From assembly GCF_039614725.1 (NCBI RefSeq), contig NZ_CP154859.1, positions 62,001 through 126,000 of the forward strand: 64,000 nt of DNA, in the 5' to 3' direction. This document shows, in pieces, positions 57,549 through 64,000 of the stretch. The notes beneath the pieces are model-generated. The model had not been told where the DNA came from and made no database searches. It saw only the letters and a list, made by a program, of their open reading frames with translations. This DNA is from Thauera sp. JM12B12 (GTDB taxonomy: Bacteria; Pseudomonadota; Gammaproteobacteria; Burkholderiales; Rhodocyclaceae). How positions within the stretch are numbered: position 1 is the stretch's first letter; every line of letters starts with the position of its first letter. The position numbers and the translations under genes were made by a program.

Positions 57549-58340
57549 TCAGGAGCGCGCGAGCATGCGGTTCACCGCCTCGAGGTGCTCGGGCTCGTTG
57601 TGGCACATGCCCTGGAAGGCGGCGCACAGGTCGAGGAAGTCCTTGAGCTCCATGCGCTGCGCCATCTTCATCAGGCGCTTGGTCAGGCGCAGCGCCTTCG
57701 GCGGCTGGGCGGCGAAGCGCGCGGCCAGCGCGTGCGCGCGCGCCAGCAGCTGCTCGGGCTCGACCACCTCGAGCGCGATGCCGAGCGTCCTCGCCTCCTC
57801 GGCGCCGACGATGCGCCCGGACAGCGTGAGCTCGAAGGCCTGCTGATAGCCGATCAGGCGCTGCATGAACCAGGCGCCGCCGTCGCCCGGGATGATGCCC
57901 AGATTCAGGAAGGTCTCGCCGAACTTGGCCTTCGTCGACGCGATGCGGATGTCGGCCATGTTGGCCAGATCGAAGCCGGCGCCGATCGCCGGGCCGTTGA
58001 CCGCGGCGATGATCGGCACCTCCACCGCCTGCAGCGCCAGCGGGATGCGCTGGATGCCGCGGCGGTAGCGGGTGGCGACCTCGGCCACGTCGCCGGCGAA
58101 GTCGCCGCCGCGCGCTGCCATGTCCTTGACGTTGCCACCGGCGGAGAAGGCCGACCCCTCGCCGGTGATGACGAGGACCGAGACCTCGTCGCAGGCGTTG
58201 ACCCATTCGGCCACATTGACGATGTCGTCGATCAGCGCGGTGCCGGTGAGCGCGTTGCGCACGTCGTCGCGCGCCAGGGTGAGGGTGGCAACGCGGTCTT
58301 CGAGTTGCAGGCGGGCGTCGTGGACGGTGGGCAGGGTCAT
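57549..58340 (-). CDS. Enoyl-CoA hydratase/isomerase family protein
   Basis: A 263-residue crotonase-fold protein. The oxyanion hole and CoA site are seen in SAFSAGGNVKDM and AAVNGPAIGAGFDLA. Glu at the first catalytic position lies in KFGETFLNLGIIPGDGG; the second is Asp or Gly (GIIPGDGGAW). Specific substrate unknown. It is between the LEA-like lipoprotein and amn, with small gaps, so a three-gene operon is likely. Confidence 0.88.
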   Translation of the reverse strand: MTLPTVHDARLQLEDRVATLTLARDDVRNALTGTALIDDIVNVAEWVNACDEVSVLVITGEGSAFSAGGNVKDMAARGGDFAGDVAEVATRYRRGIQRIPLALQAVEVPIIAAVNGPAIGAGFDLANMADIRIASTKAKFGETFLNLGIIPGDGGAWFMQRLIGYQQAFELTLSGRIVGAEEARTLGIALEVVEPEQLLARAHALAARFAAQPPKALRLTKRLMKMAQRMELKDFLDLCAAFQGMCHNEPEHLEAVNRMLARS

Positions 58341-58376
58341 CGTACGGTCTCCTTGATCGTGCGCTGTCGCGTACGT

Positions 58377-58895
58377 TCAGCGCGGGGTCTTGAGCGGTTC
58401 GGGCAGTTTCAGGGTACCCGAATCGGAGAAGCGCATGCCACCGAGCAGGCCGCCGGCGAGCCGCCCGCGCAGCGCGTAGGGCACCTCGGCCTTGCTGCCG
58501 TCCACGCCCTCGATCACGCCCAGCGCCTGGCGCACCACCGCGATCGCCGACACCGACACCGGGATCTCGATCAGCGTCTCGCCGAAGCGCGGCACGCTGC
58601 CCGTGCGGTCGCTGACGCCGCTGGCGAAGGGGCGGCCGTTGAGGTCGAGATCGAGCGCGAGGCCGTCGAAGTCGATCGCGGTCTCGTTGGGGTTCTGCAC
58701 CCGCAGCTTGACCTTGAAGCGCATCTCCATGCCCTCGCCCGGGAGGGGCTCGAGGCCGACCACGTTGATGCGCACCGGCTCGCGCTGCACCAGGCTGGCG
58801 CAGCCGGCGAGGAGCAGGCTGGCGAGGAAGGCGGCCAGGAGCAGCGCGAGGCTGCGAGCATCGTGGAAACGCGGCAAGCGGACGAGATCGTGCAT
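58377..58895 (-). CDS. LEA type 2 family lipoprotein
   Basis: A 172-residue protein with a lipoprotein signal ending LLLAGC, then a single domain of about 140 residues of the WHy/LEA-2 type (VRINVVGLEPLPGEGMEMRF and KLRVQNPNETAIDFDGLALD). Such domains protect proteins during desiccation or freezing in other organisms. The ATG at 58895 was chosen as it gives a proper lipobox distance. It heads the operon with the hydratase and amn. Confidence 0.82.
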   Translation of the reverse strand: MHDLVRLPRFHDARSLALLLAAFLASLLLAGCASLVQREPVRINVVGLEPLPGEGMEMRFKVKLRVQNPNETAIDFDGLALDLDLNGRPFASGVSDRTGSVPRFGETLIEIPVSVSAIAVVRQALGVIEGVDGSKAEVPYALRGRLAGGLLGGMRFSDSGTLKLPEPLKTPR

Positions 58896-59144
58896 GGGCC
58901 TGGGCTCCGAAAAGGGGGCAGGCGCCGAGGGCGCCCCTTGCGGCATTCTAGCTGCCGCGAGGGCGTGCAGCGCCCAAGCGCGTGCGTCCACTGTCCTGCG
59001 CTGCCCGGGCTGCCCGTTCCGGGTTTATTGCGGGCGAGCGTGGCTTTTGCACGCGCCCGCCCGCGGCTATCCGACTAGCATCCGCGTCGACGCTCGCGAT
59101 CGCATGTGCCGTCCACGCGAGGCGTCCTTGCCAGAGCCGAGGAT

Positions 59145-61700
59145 ATGCGCCTGACCGAACAGACTTCGCCGAGCTCGTCGCCGGCGCCCGCGGGAGGAAC
59201 CGCGGGCGCCCACGATGCCCACGCACGGCTGTTCGCCGAGCGCCACCGCAACGAGGCCGCGCTGCGTGACAGCGAGGCCCGCTTCCGGCAGCTGTTCGAG
59301 AAGATCCCGAACATCTCGGTGCAGGGTTACGACGCGCAGCGACGGGTGATCTTCTGGAACCAGGCGAGCACCGAGCTCTATGGCTACACCGCCGAGGAGG
59401 TGCTCGGACGCCTGCTCGACGAGGTGCTGATTCCGCCCGAGCTGGGCATCGACGTCGAGGCGCTGCATCGCGACTGGATCGAGCACGGGATCGAGATTCC
59501 CCCGGGCGAGATCCTGCTCTGCCACAAGGACGGCCGCCGCATCCCGGTGTTCTCCAGCCACGTCATGCAGCGCAACGCCGACGGCCAGGCGGAGATGTAC
59601 TGCGTCGACATCGACCTCAGCGCACACAAGCGTGCGCAGGCGGGCCTGAAGCTGGCGCAGACCGTGTTCTCCCACGCGCGCGAGGGCATCCTCGTGTCCG
59701 ACGCCGAGGGCACCATCGTCGAGGTGAATGGCGCCCTGTGCGCGCTCAGCGGGTATGCGCGCGAGGACCTGCTCGGCCGTCCGGTTGCCATCCTGCGCTC
59801 GGGCCGCCACGGCGCCGAGTTCTATGCCGAGATGCAGGACAGCCTGCACACGCGCGGCCACTGGAGCGGCGAGGTGTGGAATCGCCGTCCCGACGGCGAG
59901 CACTACCCGGTGCTGCTCACGATCAGCGTGGTGCGCGACGATGCGGGCATGCCGGCGCAGTACGTCGCGCTCTATGCCGACATCGCGGCCCAGAAGGCCC
60001 ACGAGGCCGAGCTCGAATTCCTCGCCAGCCATGACGCGCTCACCGGACTGCCCAACCGCGCGCTGCTCGGTGACCGTCTCGAGCAGGCGCTGGCGCAGGC
60101 GCGCCGGCGCGACGAGCGGGTGGCGGTGGCCTATCTCGACCTCGACGGCTTCAAGCAGGTCAATGACCGGCATGGCCACGAGCTCGGCGACCGCCTGCTG
60201 CAGCACCTCGCCGGCTGCATGCGCGCCTCCCTGCGCGAAGGCGACACCATCGCCCGTCTCGGCGGCGACGAGTTCGCCGCCGTGCTGGTGGACCTGGGCG
60301 AGCACAGCGCCTTCGTGCCCTTCGTCAATCGCCTGCTCGAGGTCATCTCGTGCCCGGTGAGCATCGACGGTATCCCCCTGGAGGTTTCGGCCAGCATCGG
60401 GGTGAGCATCTTCCCGCAGCCCGACGAGGTCGATGCCGACCAGCTCCTGCGCCAGGCCGACCTCGCCATGTACCAGGCCAAGCTGGCAGGCAAGAACCGC
60501 TTCAGCATCTTCGATACCGAACTCGATCGCAGCGTGCGCGGTCATCACGAGACGCTGGCGCGCGTGCGCCAGGCCATCGGGCGCGACGAGTTCGTGCTCT
60601 TCTACCAGCCCAAGGTGAACATGCGCAGCGGCGAGGTGATCGGCTTCGAGGCGCTGATCCGCTGGCAGCATCCGGAGCGCGGCCTGTTGCCGCCGGGCGC
60701 CTTCCTGCCCGACGTCGAGCAGAGCCCGCTGGTGGTGGAGCTCGGCGAATGGGTCATCGCCACCGCCCTCGCCCAGCATGAACGCTGGTGCGCACAGGGG
60801 CTGGACCTGCCCATCAGCGTCAACATTTCCGCCGATCACCTGCAGCGCCAGGACTTCGTCGAGCGCCTCGAGGTCCTGCTCGACCGTCACCCTGGCCTCG
60901 GTCCGGGGCGGCTCGAGCTCGAGGTGCTCGAAACGAGCGCGCTCGGCAACCTGGAGCACGTCGCCGCGGTGATCCGTGGCTGCCGGCGCCTCGGCGTACG
61001 CTTCGCGCTCGACGACTTCGGTACCGGCTACGCCTCGCTCGCTTACCTCAAGCACCTGCCCGCGAACGTGCTGAAGATCGACCAGACCTTCGTGCGCGAC
61101 ATGCTCGAGGATCCCGACGACCTCGCCATCCTCGAGGGCGTGATCGGGCTGGCCAAGGCCTTCCGCCGCGAGGTGGTGGCAGAGGGCGTGGAGACGCTGG
61201 TGCATGGTCTCCGCCTGCTCCAGCTCGGTTGCGAGACTGCGCAGGGCTACGGGATCGCGCGCCCGATGCCGGCCGGGGCAGTGCCCGACTGGGTGCGCGC
61301 CTGGCGCCCCGACCCGAGCTGGTCCGAGGCCTGCGAGCTGGACCGCAGCGGCGCGCTGCTGCTCTATGCGATGGCCGAGGTGTCGCTATGGTGCAAGGCG
61401 GTGCGCGCCTTCATCGCGGGCGAGGTGTCCGATCTGCCGGATGTCGACTTCGAGCACAGCGCGCTCGGGCGCTGGCTGGAGCAGACGCCGGAGGCAGAGC
61501 CGCTGCGCGTCGAGGTCGGGCGTGCGTGTACCCTGTTTGCCGCCTGCAGTCAGGTGCCGGTGTTGGACGCCGACGGGCGCCGCGCGCTTGCCGAGCGCGT
61601 CGATGGCTGCTGCGAGAGCCTGCGCGCAACGCTCGAGTCAGCGCTGTCCGCGCTCACCGCGCCCCGGTCTGAGGGCGGAGGGCAGCGGCCGCGTGGCTGA
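59145..61700 (+). CDS. PAS-PAS-GGDEF-EAL cyclic-di-GMP signalling protein
   Basis: An 851-residue protein. Two PAS domains (about 40-160 and 165-290) precede an intact GGDEF at 373-377 with the I-site RxxD five residues before it (REGDTIARLGGDEF), then an EAL domain with FEALIRWQHP (EAL at 502-504) and DDFGTGYASLAYLKHL. Both activities are possible. The C-terminal 120 residues after the EAL form a helical domain (HSALGRWLEQ; CTLFAACS), reminiscent of CZB zinc sensors but lacking a clear HxxxC set. The start at 59145 has GAGG upstream; a GTG 13 codons earlier is less likely. Confidence 0.93.
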   Translation: MRLTEQTSPSSSPAPAGGTAGAHDAHARLFAERHRNEAALRDSEARFRQLFEKIPNISVQGYDAQRRVIFWNQASTELYGYTAEEVLGRLLDEVLIPPELGIDVEALHRDWIEHGIEIPPGEILLCHKDGRRIPVFSSHVMQRNADGQAEMYCVDIDLSAHKRAQAGLKLAQTVFSHAREGILVSDAEGTIVEVNGALCALSGYAREDLLGRPVAILRSGRHGAEFYAEMQDSLHTRGHWSGEVWNRRPDGEHYPVLLTISVVRDDAGMPAQYVALYADIAAQKAHEAELEFLASHDALTGLPNRALLGDRLEQALAQARRRDERVAVAYLDLDGFKQVNDRHGHELGDRLLQHLAGCMRASLREGDTIARLGGDEFAAVLVDLGEHSAFVPFVNRLLEVISCPVSIDGIPLEVSASIGVSIFPQPDEVDADQLLRQADLAMYQAKLAGKNRFSIFDTELDRSVRGHHETLARVRQAIGRDEFVLFYQPKVNMRSGEVIGFEALIRWQHPERGLLPPGAFLPDVEQSPLVVELGEWVIATALAQHERWCAQGLDLPISVNISADHLQRQDFVERLEVLLDRHPGLGPGRLELEVLETSALGNLEHVAAVIRGCRRLGVRFALDDFGTGYASLAYLKHLPANVLKIDQTFVRDMLEDPDDLAILEGVIGLAKAFRREVVAEGVETLVHGLRLLQLGCETAQGYGIARPMPAGAVPDWVRAWRPDPSWSEACELDRSGALLLYAMAEVSLWCKAVRAFIAGEVSDLPDVDFEHSALGRWLEQTPEAEPLRVEVGRACTLFAACSQVPVLDADGRRALAERVDGCCESLRATLESALSALTAPRSEGGGQRPRG

Positions 61701-61759
61701 CGGACGGTCGGCGACCTGCCGTCTCCGGCGCGTCGTCCGCGCTCGGCGGGCGCACGGCC

Positions 61760-62362
61760 TCAGAAGCCCGAGCCCGGCTGGCGCAGGAATTCGGCTTCCC
61801 CGGCGCGCGCCTCGCGGCCGAGTGCGGCGTTGCGGTGCGGGAAACGGCCAAAGCGCTCGATGATCTCCAGGTGGCGGCGGGCGTAGTCGAGGTAGCCGGT
61901 GAAGGCGGGCCGCAGCGTCGGTGACACGCTCGCGGCGAGGACATCGAACAGGCGCACCGCCTCGCGCTGGTCGGCGAGATCCTCCGAGTGCTCCAGCGGC
62001 AGGTAGAGGAACACGCGCTCGATCGGACGCAGGCCGCCATCCACGCCCAGGCGCAGCGCCTCCTTCGCCCAGCGCAGGGCGAGCACGTCGAAGGCGAAGG
62101 CGGCCGCCTGGCCGCGCCAGATGTTGCGCGGGAACTGGTCGGTCAGCAGGATCAGCGCCAGCCGTCCGCGCGCGGCACCCAGCCAGCCGTCGAGCTCGCC
62201 TGCCGCAGCCCGCCCGACCAGAGGCGCGAAGCGTTCGCGCATCGCGGCATCGACCGCGGCGCGTTTCTTCCACCACAGGGCGGACTGGCGGTCGATGATG
62301 GCGCCATCGTCCTCGTCGGCGGGACCGAACCAGAAGGCGTGAATCGTGTCGGGCGTCTCCAT
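61760..62362 (-). CDS. DUF924 family protein
   Basis: A 200-residue all-helical protein of the DUF924 family, recognised by HAFWFGP near the N-terminus, LILLTDQFPRNIWRG in the middle and FLYLPLEHSEDL. The family has a tetratricopeptide-like fold and no known activity. It is convergent with the GGDEF-EAL gene and divergent from the ABC exporter. Confidence 0.88.
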   Translation of the reverse strand: METPDTIHAFWFGPADEDDGAIIDRQSALWWKKRAAVDAAMRERFAPLVGRAAAGELDGWLGAARGRLALILLTDQFPRNIWRGQAAAFAFDVLALRWAKEALRLGVDGGLRPIERVFLYLPLEHSEDLADQREAVRLFDVLAASVSPTLRPAFTGYLDYARRHLEIIERFGRFPHRNAALGREARAGEAEFLRQPGSGF

Positions 62363-62446
62363 GCTGGGCTCCGTGCCGGATGGTGTGGGCTAAGCATAGC
62401 CCAGCGCGCGCCCCCGTCCGGGCGGGGATGGGGCAATAATCCTGCC

Positions 62447-64000
62447 ATGTCCCGCGACACCGCCTCCTCGCCCGCGCCGCTGTCGACCCTGCGTGGCCTG
62501 CTGCCTTTCCTGCGTCCGTACCGCGCGCGGGTGGCCCTCGCCTTCGTGCTGCTGTGCCTGGGCTCGGCGGCGATCCTGGTGGTGCCGCTGGCCTTTCGCG
62601 ACCTGATCGATGCGGGTTTCGGCGGCGCACCTGCAGGGGCGGACGGTGGAGGTCTGTTCGGCGCGCAGGGGCTGGACGGACGCTTCGTGGCGCTGTTCGG
62701 TCTCGCCGTGTTCTGGGCGGCGGCGGTTGCGGCGCGCTACTACACCGTGTCGTGGATCGGCGAGCGCGTGACCGCCGACCTGCGCAGCGCGGTGTATGCG
62801 CGCGTGCTGCGTCAGTCGCCGCAGTTCTTCGAGACCCTGCAGACGGGCGAGGTGCTGTCACGGCTCACCGGCGACACCACGCTCGTGCAGACCGTGGTGG
62901 GCAGCTCGATCTCGATGGGCCTGCGCAGCCTGTTCCAGTTCGCCGGCGGCATGGCGATGCTGGCGGTGACCAGCGCGCAGCTGTTCGGCCTCATCTTCGG
63001 GCTGATGGCGCTGCTTGCGCTGCCGATCACCTTAATCGGCCGGCGCGTGCGCAGCCTCTCGCGCGAGGCGCAGGATCGCATCGCCGACGCCTCGGCGCTC
63101 GCCGGCGAGATCCTCAACGCCATGCCCACGGTGCAGGCATTCGGGCAGGAGGGCAACGAGGCGGCGCGCTTCGCTGCGCGTGCCGAGACCGGCTTCGCCA
63201 CCGCGGTGCGGCGCACCCGGGTGCGTGCGCTGCTCACCGCGCTGATCATCGCCGCGGTGATGGGCACGATCATCTTCGTGCTGTGGATCGGCGCGCGCCA
63301 GGTGCAGGCGGGCGCCCTGTCGGTGGGCGAGCTCGGCGCCTTCGTGATCTACGCCGCGCTGGTGGCGGGCGGTGCCGGCACGCTGGCCGAGGTTTGGGGC
63401 GACGTGATGCGCGCGAGCGGGGCCACCGGGCGCCTGCTCGAGCTGCTGCATGCCGAGCCGGCGATCCGGGATGCTGCGCCGGCCGCACCGGTCGCCGCTG
63501 CCGGCGCAGCGGCCATCGAACTCGAAGGCGTCGTGTTCTGCTACCCCGCGCGCCCCGCCGTGCGCGCGCTCGACGACGTCTCGCTGCGCATCGCCCCGGG
63601 GGAGAAGGTGGCGCTGGTGGGGCCTTCCGGTGCCGGCAAGACCACGCTGTACCAGCTCCTGCTGCGCTACTACGAGGCGGACGCGGGCAGCATCCTCATC
63701 GCCGGCCGCGACATCCGCGCGCTGCCGCTGCGGGCGCTGCGCGCCGGGATCGCGATCGTGCCGCAAGATCCGGTGATCTTCTCCGCCAGTGCGCTCGACA
63801 ACATCCGCTACGGCCGGCCCGACGCCAGCGACGCGGACGTGATCGCCGCCGCCCGCGCCGCGGCTGCCGACGAGTTCGTCGCCCGCCTGCCCGAGGGCTA
63901 CGCGACCTTTCTCGGCGAGCGCGGCACCCGGCTCTCGGGCGGCCAGCGCCAGCGCATCGCGATCGCGCGCGCGATCCTCAAGGGCGCGCCGATCCTGCTG
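62447..64000 (+). CDS. ABC exporter, MsbA/lipid A type permease-ATPase, partial at right edge
   Basis: 518 visible codons of a half-transporter with six transmembrane helices (about residues 25-300) fused to a nucleotide-binding domain. Walker A GPSGAGKTT, Q-loop PQDPVIF and signature LSGGQRQR are intact, and the frame is open at the right edge. The Walker B aspartate and His loop lie outside. It resembles lipid or multidrug exporters in this class. The ATG at 62447 gives a short cytoplasmic N-terminus. No genes for the substrate are adjacent. Confidence 0.88.
   Translation, partial: MSRDTASSPAPLSTLRGLLPFLRPYRARVALAFVLLCLGSAAILVVPLAFRDLIDAGFGGAPAGADGGGLFGAQGLDGRFVALFGLAVFWAAAVAARYYTVSWIGERVTADLRSAVYARVLRQSPQFFETLQTGEVLSRLTGDTTLVQTVVGSSISMGLRSLFQFAGGMAMLAVTSAQLFGLIFGLMALLALPITLIGRRVRSLSREAQDRIADASALAGEILNAMPTVQAFGQEGNEAARFAARAETGFATAVRRTRVRALLTALIIAAVMGTIIFVLWIGARQVQAGALSVGELGAFVIYAALVAGGAGTLAEVWGDVMRASGATGRLLELLHAEPAIRDAAPAAPVAAAGAAAIELEGVVFCYPARPAVRALDDVSLRIAPGEKVALVGPSGAGKTTLYQLLLRYYEADAGSILIAGRDIRALPLRALRAGIAIVPQDPVIFSASALDNIRYGRPDASDADVIAAARAAAADEFVARLPEGYATFLGERGTRLSGGQRQRIAIARAILKGAPILL

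Overview
The window is a stretch of chromosome from a GC-rich Gram-negative bacterium. Gene content and protein style point to a betaproteobacterium of the Rhodocyclales (Thauera/Azoarcus/Zoogloea-like). The basis is a complete bioAFHCDB operon, EarP next to EF-P with Arg32, OxyR beside Dps, an anaerobic multiheme cytochrome operon ending in a rhodoquinone-type methyltransferase, cytochrome c', and the def/fmt/dprA/smg/topB neighbourhood. The genus is an inference. I saw no phage, plasmid, CRISPR array, rRNA or tRNA gene.

Layout. 1-6.1 kb: hemG (cut by the left edge), a small periplasmic protein, an SPFH/NfeD membrane pair, rdgC, an SRPBCC protein, rsuA and an outer-membrane protein. Two AT-richer intergenic islands here carry exact DnaA-box sequences. 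6.5-10.5 kb: earP-efp, a lipoprotein and a BenE transporter. 10.7-16.6 kb: the biotin operon, transcribed leftward from an AT-rich promoter at about 16.66 kb. 16.8-22.8 kb: a 2015-residue double UvrA whose reading frame runs through several palindromic repeat elements. 22.9-26.2 kb: cytochrome b561, cytochrome c' and a chemoreceptor with a c-type haem motif. 26.2-31.7 kb: a DegQ-type protease, a TonB-dependent receptor, oxyR and dps.

31.7-36.6 kb: a leftward respiratory operon encoding a monohaem cytochrome c, a triple rhodanese, an octahaem tetrathionate-reductase-family cytochrome, a cytochrome b and RquA. An FNR-like site lies upstream. 36.9-42.4 kb: topB, smg, dprA and a LysM protein, all leftward. 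42.6-45.1 kb: def, fmt and htpX, rightward. 45.2-50.7 kb: a TIR-receiver fusion, tpx, a FapA/DUF342 protein and a B12-type radical SAM enzyme. 50.9-56 kb: ansA, aspA and agcS, an aspartate/asparagine and small amino-acid uptake operon with a structured leader and a leader ORF, divergent from an XRE regulator. 56-64 kb: amn, an enoyl-CoA hydratase, an LEA-like lipoprotein, a PAS-PAS-GGDEF-EAL protein, a DUF924 protein and an MsbA-type ABC exporter cut by the right edge.

The points most worth a second look are: the agcS leader, where loop bases are complementary to the Shine-Dalgarno of a 35-codon leader ORF; the repeat elements translated in frame inside UvrA; the TIR-receiver fusion; the haem chemoreceptor; the octahaem/rhodanese/RquA operon; and the origin-like intergenic island at 2.25-2.68 kb.
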